NCBI GenBank assembly: GCA_002329645.1
Contig: DCTS01000053.1
Location: forward strand, 289-16,873
Reading direction: 5' to 3'
Source: Lachnoclostridium sp. UBA1434
GTDB taxonomy: Bacteria; Bacillota; Clostridia; Lachnospirales; Lachnospiraceae
Length of the DNA: 16,585 bases
Part shown: positions 6,608 to 13,434 of the stretch, in pieces
Layout: the number at the start of each line of letters is the position of its first letter
Position numbering within the stretch: the stretch's first letter is position 1
The notes under the pieces: generated by a model
What the model was told of the DNA's origin: nothing
Database searches by the model: none
Seen by the model: only the letters and a program-made list of their open reading frames with translations
Position numbers and translations under genes: made by a program

Positions 6608-7657
6608 ATGGAAAAACTAGACCTGGAAGACCCTCTTCCTGACGGTGCCAAAACTATAGGCATCATTTATAATCTTAAGAAGGGTGAAGGCGTTAATACT
6701 TATGACGATGAAGCAGAGTATGACAGTATTGACACCATTAATGCTATTAAAGCCGCCCTTGAAACGAGGAAACATAATGTAATATTGCTTGAAGCAGATA
6801 AAGCATTGCCGGAAAAGTTAAAAAATGCTCACCTGGACCTTGCCTTTAATATTGCCGAAGGATTCGGAGGCAGATCCCGTGAAGCTCAGATTCCGGCTAT
6901 GCTTAATTTTTTTGGAATTCCTTATACCGGCTCGGATGCAACAACTCTATGCATTGCTCTGGATAAGGCGCTGACAAAAAGGCTGCTGGCTTCCTACAGG
7001 ATCCTGACCCCGGGCTATGCACTTCTGTCTTATGACAGCCCAATAAAGGCTCTTCGGCTTAAGTATCCCGTTATAGTCAAGCCCAATGCCGAAGGCTCCA
7101 GCAAGGGAATAACCGATGCCAGTATTGTCAGGTCAGATACCGAGCTTATTAATCTGCTGAACCGGAATTTTGATTTATACCATGAGCCGATGCTTGCGGA
7201 GGAATATATCGAAGGCCGGGAATTTACCGTCGGAATAATCGGCAACGGAGCAGGAATGAAGGTATTCAGGCCAATGGAAATCATATATAAAAAGCATACG
7301 CAGGAAGACTTCGATGTGTACAGCTATAATGTAAAGCAAAACTATAAGGAGTACATTAATTACCGGTGCCCTGCCCGCCTTACGGCAAAGCAGGAGTCCG
7401 AGATGGTTAAGATGTCCGAAAAAATATACAATATACTTGGCTGCAGGGATTTTTCACGAATTGATTTTCGCATGTCTTCTGACGGCAATATATACTTTAT
7501 TGAGATTAATCCCCTGCCCGGCCTTGCACCGGATTACAGTGATTATCCCATGCTTGCCGGTTTTAACGGCGTTAGTTATAACGATCTTATTAATGATATA
7601 CTTGAAGCTGCGCTTATTCGCACCGGCGCCGGGAATCGAGGCGTTTTTGCAATATGA
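6608..7657 (+). CDS. Ddl-like ATP-grasp ligase paired with kamA
   Basis: This 349-residue ATP-grasp protein has D-Ala-D-Ala ligase architecture and would form an amide bond between an acyl-phosphate and an amine. Shared motifs are AFNIAEGFGGRSREAQIPAML (79-99), PYTGSD (105-110), VKPNAEGSSKGI (157-168), EEYIEGREFTVG (198-209), RIDFR (284-288) and EINPLPGLAP (299-308). It differs from the housekeeping Ddl at 108 in the substrate-facing parts: EGSSKG replaces GGSSVG, NPLPGLAPDYSDYP replaces NTLPGMTPTSLIP, and the N-terminal GGTS-ERDVS loop is replaced by YNLKKGEGVN. D-Ala-D-Ala is thus not the assured product. The start is uncertain: in-frame ATGs exist at 6587, 6599 and 6608, and only 6608 has a usable, though modest, AGGG at 9 bases. 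It overlaps kamA by four bases (ATGA), so the two are translationally coupled. Confidence 0.85.
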   Translation: MEKLDLEDPLPDGAKTIGIIYNLKKGEGVNTYDDEAEYDSIDTINAIKAALETRKHNVILLEADKALPEKLKNAHLDLAFNIAEGFGGRSREAQIPAMLNFFGIPYTGSDATTLCIALDKALTKRLLASYRILTPGYALLSYDSPIKALRLKYPVIVKPNAEGSSKGITDASIVRSDTELINLLNRNFDLYHEPMLAEEYIEGREFTVGIIGNGAGMKVFRPMEIIYKKHTQEDFDVYSYNVKQNYKEYINYRCPARLTAKQESEMVKMSEKIYNILGCRDFSRIDFRMSSDGNIYFIEINPLPGLAPDYSDYPMLAGFNGVSYNDLINDILEAALIRTGAGNRGVFAI

Positions 7658-8754
7658 TGCAAGCAGGCGACTCTTATAAAAACGCTTTATGGAATAACTG
7701 GAAGTGGCAGTTTTCCCACAGAATCACAGGTACGGAAAGGCTGTCAGAGATAATACACCTGACCGACCAGGAAAAGGACGAAATATCGGAATGCCTTAAA
7801 AGATTCCGTATGGCAATAACACCATACTATGCCTCGCTTATGGACCCTGATGACAAGAATGACCCCATCAGGCTTCAGTCAGTACCTTCAATCAGGGAAA
7901 CCTATTACTGCGAGCATGATCTGGCGGACCCCCTTAACGAGGAAGCAGACAGCCCTGTCCCCCATATAGTTCACAGGTATCCTGACAGGGTATTGCTCCT
8001 TGTGACCTATGTTTGCTCGATGTATTGCCGCCATTGTACAAGAAGGAGGGTTGTGGGCGAGGAGGACCGTATAATCGGAGGGAAGGAACTTAAGGCTGCC
8101 CTCTCCTACATCCGTTCACATGTAGAAATTCGTGATGTTCTTATATCGGGCGGAGATCCTCTCGTCATGGACACCGGAAGGCTGGAGACAATAATATCAC
8201 AGCTTCGTGAAATACCCCATGTGGATGTTATACGCATCGGCACCAGGGTTCCCGTTGTAATGCCCATGCGCATAACCGATGAGCTGCTTGATATGCTGAA
8301 GAAATACCAGCCGATCTGGATTAATACCCATTTCAACCACCCGAAGGAAATTACGCCTGATTCGGAGCGTGCCTGCAAGGCTATCGCAGATGCCGGAATC
8401 CCCCTTGGCAATCAAAGTGTCTTGCTTAAGGGCATCAATGATAATGCGGATATCATGAAGGAGCTGCTGCTGAAGCTGGTGCATATGCGCGTCCGTCCGT
8501 ATTATTTATATCAATGCGACCTGTCACAGGGTATTTCGCATTTCAGGACGGATGTTGAAACAGGAATAGACATTATGCATAAGCTGACCGGCAATATCTC
8601 CGGGTATGCGGTTCCCAAATATGTTATCGATGCCCCCGGGGGAGGCGGCAAGATACCCATAAATTATAATTACGTAATAAGCAAAAATGACAGGGAGATT
8701 GTCATGGAGAATTTCAGAGGTGATATATACTCATATCCCTTACCGAGTAAATAA
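7654..8754 (+). CDS. kamA: KamA-family radical SAM aminomutase, likely lysine 2,3-aminomutase
   Basis: The enzyme is a radical SAM and PLP-dependent aminomutase that moves an alpha-amino group to the beta carbon, classically L-lysine to beta-lysine. The 4Fe-4S motif CSMYCRHC (Cys121, 125, 128) is intact, as is the PLP lysine in GGGGK (Lys333). The aspartates that hold lysine in the clostridial enzyme are kept as Asp289 (YQCDLS) and Asp326 (VIDAPGG), arguing for lysine rather than glutamate. At 366 residues it is about 50 shorter than clostridial lysine 2,3-aminomutase: the C-terminal CxCxxC tail is missing, and the fourth zinc ligand is also gone (GINDN where the classical enzyme has GVNDC). 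In this it resembles the shorter EpmB/YjeK type. The start codon overlaps the ligase stop (ATGA). No beta-lysine acetyltransferase or lysine fermentation gene adjoins it, so an anabolic or modifying role with the ligase is inferred. Confidence 0.9.
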   Translation: MMQAGDSYKNALWNNWKWQFSHRITGTERLSEIIHLTDQEKDEISECLKRFRMAITPYYASLMDPDDKNDPIRLQSVPSIRETYYCEHDLADPLNEEADSPVPHIVHRYPDRVLLLVTYVCSMYCRHCTRRRVVGEEDRIIGGKELKAALSYIRSHVEIRDVLISGGDPLVMDTGRLETIISQLREIPHVDVIRIGTRVPVVMPMRITDELLDMLKKYQPIWINTHFNHPKEITPDSERACKAIADAGIPLGNQSVLLKGINDNADIMKELLLKLVHMRVRPYYLYQCDLSQGISHFRTDVETGIDIMHKLTGNISGYAVPKYVIDAPGGGGKIPINYNYVISKNDREIVMENFRGDIYSYPLPSK

Positions 8755-8958
8755 AGCTCCAGGTAATCAGGCATAGAGCTTTCCGATGTCAACCGGAGCA
8801 TCATGGCAGTTAATATTTCATAAGGAATAAGCCGGTAACAGGAGCCATATTGCAATAGGAATAACATATGGTTTAGCTCGCAGCAGAAGAAAACCACATT
8901 AAAATATTCATTATAAGGAGCGGGTCGGCAGCAGGAATGTTAAGGTGGCAGGAACAAT

Positions 8959-9012
8959 ATGGATAGCATATAATTAGACTTATAGATTTATCTATGTTAT
9001 AATTATCCATAT
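8959..9012. repeat. Nested inverted repeats around the CE15 promoter
   Basis: TATGGATA (8959-8966) and TATCCATA (9005-9012) are perfect inverted copies 38 bases apart, bracketing the -35/-10 region. Inside them ATAGAT (8983-8988) and ATCTAT (8991-8996) form a second perfect inverted repeat with a two-base centre, lying in the promoter spacer. This arrangement is what a repressor operator, or a pair of sites joined by looping, would look like. The AT-rich setting raises the chance level. Confidence 0.5.
8975..9004 (+). promoter_or_regulatory. Promoter with extended -10 for the CE15 gene
   Basis: A perfect TATAAT (8999-9004) preceded by TGT (8996-8998) gives a strong extended -10. The -35 is weaker: TTAGAC (8975-8980) at 18 bases or TAGACT (8976-8981) at 17. 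A second TATAAT at 9013-9018 lacks a -35. The leader would be about 60 bases, ending in the strong ribosome binding site AAGGGAGG (9053-9060). Confidence 0.65.
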
Positions 9013-9070
9013 ATAATGTTATAAAGAGGAGAGGTACTAATTATTCATTATTAAGGGAGGATTATGTAAA

Positions 9071-11254
9071 GTGAAAAAAGCCGTATTATCAATTCTTATG
9101 CTGATGCTGGTCATAAGCATTCCTGCCGCATGCTCAAAGGACCCGAAAAAGGATGACGACTCACCGCAGGCCCCAGCTGTGACTGAGACACCTGCTGCCA
9201 CCCCGACTCCCACCGAAGCTCCTGAGCCTACACCTGAACCCGAAATAATTGTTCCTGCAGAGCCCTTTGATGATCAGGGCAGGGTAATCGCAGTATACGG
9301 AACCCCGGTTTTAGATGGTGTGGTGGACGATGTCTGGGAAAAAGCCGGCACAGTTATTCCCGAGCTTAAGTCGTCAGCCGCCGTCCAGGCAACGGGAGAA
9401 TTCAAGGTCTTGTGGGATGAAGAAGCCCTATACACTCTGTATATTGTTAGGGATCCCGTACTTAACAAGGCCAGCATGAATACATATGAGCAGGATTCCG
9501 TAGAGATCTTCCTGGACGAATCAAATGACAAGGCTATATCGTACCAGAGTGACGACGTGCACTATAGAGTAAATTATGAAAATACCCCTTCAACGGATGC
9601 CGGTGATCCCTACCGCTTTACCTCCGCAGCAAGCCTGCTTAAGGATGAAAGCGGCAATGTAACAGGTTATATTGCAGAAACAGCGATTAACTGGGCCAAT
9701 CCTCCCTCCAATGGAGCAATAATGGGGTTTGAGCTTCAGATTAACGATGCAAATGATGCGGGAATAAGGGCCGGCACGGTAAATATCTTTGACGGCTCCA
9801 ACTCTGCCTGGCAGAATCCCTCCGTAATGGGCGAGGTCGTTTTAACAGGCAAGGAAGTCAAAGCTTCTTCAAGCAGGAATACCGGAATGCTGAACATCTA
9901 TATCAAGATGGCTGAACGGATAGATCCCGACAATTATGTAAACAGTGATATACTGACCGAACCGCTTAAGAATGCAAAGAAAGTGTTTAACGATGAGTCT
10001 GCGGCTCAACCGCAAATTGATGCCGCTTTGGATAAGCTAAAGGAGGTTATTGCACAGTTGAATGACGGCAGCGGATTCGTATCTGTTGACAGCCTTACGG
10101 CTAATGAGGAACTGCCTGATCCGTTGACTTTCTTTGACGGTACCAAGGTTGCATCACCTGCAGATTGGGATAAGAGGGCGGATGAAATATCAAGATTATA
10201 TGAGTACTATATGTATGGAGTAATGCCGGATACCTCCGATGAGAAGGTCAGTTATAAAGTATCAGGCAACGAGTTGACCATTACGGTTGAAAAGAGAGGG
10301 AAGACGGTCAGCTTCCCGGTTAACTTCTCAGTGCCCGACAAGAACAGGATTGCAATGCCCGAGGGCGGATATCCTGTTCTGATTGCTTATCTGTGGCTTA
10401 CACAGACCGAATATGCCAATAACAAAGGCTATGCTGTAATTACTTTGAATACTGAATTAATAGCAGCCGACAACTGGACGCGCTCCGGAGTATTCTATGA
10501 TCTGTACCCTTACGGAGATAAATGGACCGAGCAGACAGGAGCCCTTATGGCATGGTCCTGGGGCGTCAGCAAGATCCTTGATGCTCTGGAGGCAGGAGCC
10601 GGAAAAGAGCTGAATATAAACCCGGCTTACAATATAATGACCGGCGTTTCAAGATGGGGCAAGGCTGCCGCTGTTACCGGAGCCTTTGACAAGAGGATCA
10701 AGGTTACTGCTCCCTCCTGCTCAGGTGCGGGCGGAATGGCAATGTTCCGTTACAAATCCGAAGGAAAGACCTATGACTATTCAAGCATAGGTGTGAATAG
10801 TCCATATGTAATGACGGCAAACGAGCCGCTGAGCAGCCTTCAGTCCTCCAGCGAGCAGCACTGGTTTAATGATAACTTCTTAAACTTCAAGAATGTCAAC
10901 GCTCTGCCCTTTGACCAGCATATGCTGGCGTCCCTGTGCGCCGAGGAAGGCCGCTATCTGTTCATAACAGGCTCCTACCTGTATGAGGACTGGACTAATC
11001 CTCCGGCAATGTGGCTGACCTACCTGGCAGCAAGGGAAGTGTTTAAATATCTTGGACTTGAAGATAACATAGGCATCCATTTACATAAGGAAGGCCATAT
11101 GGTAACCGATGAGGATATGGTATACCTGCTTGATTTCTGCGACCATCATTTCTATGGCAGGAGGATTGAAAGCAACCTGGACGACCTTACTAAGAGCCTG
11201 TTCCTGGAGCCTGCAAACAGCGACCCGTTATTTGACAAGTACCTTAAGGACTAA
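9071..11254 (+). CDS. CBM9-CE15 glucuronoyl esterase lipoprotein
   Basis: CE15 enzymes cleave the ester between glucuronic acid side chains of xylan and lignin alcohols, loosening plant cell wall. The 727-residue product starts at GTG 9071, ten bases after AAGGGAGG. It has a lipoprotein signal (IPAAC, Cys21), an acidic then Thr/Pro-rich linker (22-66), a CBM9-type carbohydrate-binding domain (about 71-262, from LDGVVDDVWEKA) and a helical FIVAR-like segment (about 285-333). The CE15 alpha/beta-hydrolase domain runs from about 340 to 700. The nucleophile elbow is GVSRWGKAA with Ser527 and the adjacent Arg. GALMAWSWGVSKILDAL (490-506) and EQHWFNDNF match the family, and His676 in HKEGHM is the likely catalytic histidine. 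It would sit on the outer membrane face or be shed. It has its own promoter and terminator, so it is monocistronic. Confidence 0.88.
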   Translation: MKKAVLSILMLMLVISIPAACSKDPKKDDDSPQAPAVTETPAATPTPTEAPEPTPEPEIIVPAEPFDDQGRVIAVYGTPVLDGVVDDVWEKAGTVIPELKSSAAVQATGEFKVLWDEEALYTLYIVRDPVLNKASMNTYEQDSVEIFLDESNDKAISYQSDDVHYRVNYENTPSTDAGDPYRFTSAASLLKDESGNVTGYIAETAINWANPPSNGAIMGFELQINDANDAGIRAGTVNIFDGSNSAWQNPSVMGEVVLTGKEVKASSSRNTGMLNIYIKMAERIDPDNYVNSDILTEPLKNAKKVFNDESAAQPQIDAALDKLKEVIAQLNDGSGFVSVDSLTANEELPDPLTFFDGTKVASPADWDKRADEISRLYEYYMYGVMPDTSDEKVSYKVSGNELTITVEKRGKTVSFPVNFSVPDKNRIAMPEGGYPVLIAYLWLTQTEYANNKGYAVITLNTELIAADNWTRSGVFYDLYPYGDKWTEQTGALMAWSWGVSKILDALEAGAGKELNINPAYNIMTGVSRWGKAAAVTGAFDKRIKVTAPSCSGAGGMAMFRYKSEGKTYDYSSIGVNSPYVMTANEPLSSLQSSSEQHWFNDNFLNFKNVNALPFDQHMLASLCAEEGRYLFITGSYLYEDWTNPPAMWLTYLAAREVFKYLGLEDNIGIHLHKEGHMVTDEDMVYLLDFCDHHFYGRRIESNLDDLTKSLFLEPANSDPLFDKYLKD

Positions 11255-11310
11255 AGATCGGAATAAATGTATTATTATACATAATTTGTGGTCTTGCGTA
11301 TTGTAAAATG

Positions 11311-11347
11311 GGAGGCAGCTAAGTCAAAGCGCTGCCTCCTGTTTATA
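11311..11347 (+). terminator. Terminator of the CE15 gene
   Basis: GGAGGCAGC (11311-11319) and GCTGCCTCC (11331-11339) form a perfect 9-base-pair GC-rich stem around an 11-base loop, followed by TGTTTAT. The T-run is modest but the stem is strong. It lies 56 bases after the CE15 stop codon. Read on the other strand the stem is followed by CATTTTAC, so it may also back up termination of the convergent che operon. Confidence 0.75.
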
Positions 11348-11397
11348 AGCACAAATTAAATGCAAATTAAAAACAATTTAAGTATACAGGTTGCATT

Positions 11398-11428
11398 ATA
11401 AAAAAATAAGGCTGCATTTATGCAACCC
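11398..11428 (-). terminator. Intrinsic terminator of the che operon
   Basis: On the minus strand, immediately after the cheB stop codon, GGTTGCA and TGCAGCC pair over 7 bases (one G-U) around a four-base TAAA loop and are followed by TTATTTTTTT. This is a textbook rho-independent terminator and marks the 3' end of the cheA-cheW-mcp-cheR-cheB transcript. Confidence 0.88.
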
Positions 11429-11433
11429 TTAAT

Positions 11434-12450
11434 CTACTTTAAGTAAGACATTATCAGTCTTGGAATGCTGCTGAGAGGCGCCTGCTTCTCAACAGCTCCT
11501 ATTTCATAGGCTACCTTGGGCATTCCGTACACCACGCAGGATTGCTCATCCTGTCCGATCGTCCTTGCACCCTTTAGGCGCATGGAAAACAGTCCCCTGG
11601 CTCCGTCATTACCCATTCCCGTCAGGATAACTCCTATTGCGTCCTTGCCGACTTCATTTGCCGTTGACTCAAAAAGTATGTCAACAGATGGGCAGTGACC
11701 GTTAACCTTCTCACCCTCAAACACCTCAAGCTTATATTTTGAGCCGATCTTCTTGACTTTCATATGCTTATCGCCGGGAGCAATCAATACCCTCCCCTGC
11801 TCCACATAATCACCCGTCTCGGCCTCCTTTACCTTAAATCTTGTCTGCTCGTTTAACCTTTCTGCAAACATTGCCGAGAATAGAGGGGGTATGTGCTGAA
11901 CCACCAAAATACCGGGGATATCAGGCGGGAGCTGCTTCAATATATAATGCACCGCCTCCGTACCACCCGTGGAGGAACCTATTGCAATAACTTTTTTATT
12001 ATCCAGGCCCTTTTCTGCATTTATAATATCCGGCTGCTCATTTGCCTGTCCGGGTACTTTTGCCAGGGCCGCTATCTTAATCTTGGCAATCATGTCATAT
12101 ATAAAGTCTTCCACGCTTCTTACATGCCCCATATCAGGCTTGGCGACAAAATCCACCGCACCTGCATTGATTGCATCAAAGACCGCATGACTGATTGTGC
12201 TGACAACAATTACAGGCAAGGGATACCTGGGAAGGAGCCTTTTTACGAATTCTATACCGTTCATCTCAGGCATCTGTATATCACAGGTCATTACATCGGG
12301 GCGGCATTCCATTATTTTTTCAATTGCAGTTGTCGGACTATCTGCCTTTGCTACAACCTCTATATCCGGATCTGATGAAATTCCTCTGGATATTACTTCA
12401 CGGAATACCAGGCTGTCATCCACAACCAGGACCCTGATTTTTTTTGCCAT
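11434..12450 (-). CDS. cheB: Chemotaxis protein-glutamate methylesterase/deamidase CheB
   Basis: CheB removes methyl groups from chemoreceptor glutamates, and deamidates receptor glutamines, when phosphorylated by CheA. The 338-residue product has an N-terminal receiver domain (1-122) with the acidic pair Asp11-Asp12, phosphoacceptor Asp57 (TCDIQMPEMNG), Thr/Ser of VVST and Lys104 (AKP). A linker follows (about 125-150), then the methylesterase domain (152-338) with GSSTGGTEA (nucleophile Ser160), His186 (VVQHIP) and the Asp of GMGNDGARG as catalytic triad. An in-frame TTG lies directly before the ATG at 12450. AGGAG is 7 bases from the TTG and 10 from the ATG, so either may be used. It is the last gene of the operon, 97 bases after cheR, with the terminator directly behind it. 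Confidence 0.95.
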   Translation of the reverse strand: MAKKIRVLVVDDSLVFREVISRGISSDPDIEVVAKADSPTTAIEKIMECRPDVMTCDIQMPEMNGIEFVKRLLPRYPLPVIVVSTISHAVFDAINAGAVDFVAKPDMGHVRSVEDFIYDMIAKIKIAALAKVPGQANEQPDIINAEKGLDNKKVIAIGSSTGGTEAVHYILKQLPPDIPGILVVQHIPPLFSAMFAERLNEQTRFKVKEAETGDYVEQGRVLIAPGDKHMKVKKIGSKYKLEVFEGEKVNGHCPSVDILFESTANEVGKDAIGVILTGMGNDGARGLFSMRLKGARTIGQDEQSCVVYGMPKVAYEIGAVEKQAPLSSIPRLIMSYLK

Positions 12451-12547
12451 CAATCAAACACTCCTTCATCCGAGCATCATGTTGGAAATACGATTTTTAT
12501 CCTTATAATAATTTTCCGTAATCATTTTATCTGTTATGTTATGAATA

Positions 12548-13363
12548 TCATATTTTCCGGTACACCGCAGGCATGATATATTTGTATTTTGTCTCCTCCC
12601 GGTTCAGCGATTCCGAGTGTCCGACAAACAAGTACCCTCCCGGCTCGGTGTATTCATAAAACTTATTCACCAATTCATATCTGGTCTTGTTGTCAAAGTA
12701 AATCATCACATTCCTGCAAAATATAACATGAAACTTTTTCCTGAAAGGATACTGCCAGTTCATTAAATTTAACTTGCGGAAAATTACTTCATTCTTTATT
12801 TTATCATTAATTATGTAATTATCGCTGCCATCCTTCATGAAATATTTCTTAAGCCATCTTGACGGCAGGGGACCAACCTGTTCTTTATTATATACCCCCT
12901 TTACTGCAATATTCAATACCTTATCTGATATATCTGTAGCAAGAAGCTTGGTATCCCACAAGGGCTTATCCGGTCCGAAAAACTCATCTATAATCATTGC
13001 AAGTGTATAGACCTCTTCCCCGGTTGAGCATCCCGCACTCCATATTCTTAAATCCCGATTTCTGGCCGTATTCTGAAGAAAGGGGAGCACAGCTGTTTTA
13101 AAATATTCAAAATGATCCGCTTCCCTCATAAAATAAGTATGATTTGTTGTTATCTTGCTTATCAGCGTTGTTATAGCTTCTCCTGTTTTATCGTTTACTA
13201 CATAATCATAATATTCTGAGAAGTTCTTAAAATTCTTCTCATCAAGTATGTTATACAGCCTTGAATATAAAAGGGTCTTTTTTTCAGCCTTCAGGTATAT
13301 CCCGAAATTAGCCTTAATATATTCTGCCAATTGATTAAACTCTTTATCAGATATTCTTATCAT
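12548..13363 (-). CDS. cheR: Chemotaxis protein methyltransferase CheR
   Basis: CheR transfers methyl groups from S-adenosylmethionine to receptor glutamates, opposing CheB in adaptation. The 271 residues are the normal length. The N-terminal helical domain (about 1-75) leads into TTNHTYFMRE (72-81), matching the family's TTN-T-F-RE signature. The SAM-binding motif is WSAGCSTGEEVYTLAM (108-123). Further motifs are ATDIS, RKLNLM, FCRNVMIYFD and VGHSES. There is no C-terminal NWETF-binding beta-subdomain oddity or extra TPR domain. The ATG at 13363 follows a modest CAGGT site. A strong hairpin lies in the 71-base gap after the receptor gene, so cheR expression may be adjusted post-transcriptionally. 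Confidence 0.95.
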   Translation of the reverse strand: MIRISDKEFNQLAEYIKANFGIYLKAEKKTLLYSRLYNILDEKNFKNFSEYYDYVVNDKTGEAITTLISKITTNHTYFMREADHFEYFKTAVLPFLQNTARNRDLRIWSAGCSTGEEVYTLAMIIDEFFGPDKPLWDTKLLATDISDKVLNIAVKGVYNKEQVGPLPSRWLKKYFMKDGSDNYIINDKIKNEVIFRKLNLMNWQYPFRKKFHVIFCRNVMIYFDNKTRYELVNKFYEYTEPGGYLFVGHSESLNREETKYKYIMPAVYRKI

Positions 13364-13383
13364 ATTATACCTGCCCGTTAATG

Positions 13384-13408
13384 CAGGGGAAGCCTAAAGC
13401 TTCCCCTG
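13384..13408 (-). other. Strong hairpin between mcp and cheR
   Basis: CAGGGGAAGC (13384-13393) and GCTTCCCCTG (13399-13408) pair perfectly over 10 bases around a five-base loop. Neither strand has a T-run after it, so it is not a standard terminator. Between the receptor stop and the cheR start of one transcript, it could protect the 3' end of a processed message or lower cheR levels relative to the receptor. Function is inferred only. Confidence 0.75.
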
Positions 13409-13434
13409 TCCTGATATGTAATTGAGTAGGCTTC

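Larger units (their letters stand above)
8755..9070. other. Intergenic region between kamA and the CE15 gene
   Basis: About 316 bases with no convincing coding sequence. Just after kamA, AAAGCTC (8753-8759) and GAGCTTT (8776-8782) could form a 7-base-pair stem with a long loop, a weak terminator at best since only TTT ends the stem. A 10-base palindrome TATTGCAATA lies at 8848-8857. The last 120 bases hold the CE15 gene promoter and inverted repeats. The middle, roughly 8790-8940, shows nothing I can name. Confidence 0.6.

Noticed and set aside
8753..8782. AAAGCTC/GAGCTTT pairing as a kamA terminator.
   Set aside because: The stem is AT-rich at the base, the loop is 16 bases and no T-run beyond TTT follows, so it is mentioned only in the gap description.
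8670..8897. A 75-codon minus-strand ORF over the kamA end and the following gap.
   Set aside because: Half of it is antisense to kamA and no ribosome binding site precedes it.
11893..12375. A 160-codon plus-strand open frame opposite cheB.
   Set aside because: Shadow of the cheB coding sequence; composition is unlike a real protein and there is no start signal.
12466..12525. A 19-codon minus-strand ORF between cheR and cheB, ending at the cheB ribosome binding site.
   Set aside because: It has no convincing ribosome binding site of its own and no recognisable sequence; spacing close to cheB could be chance in a 97-base gap.
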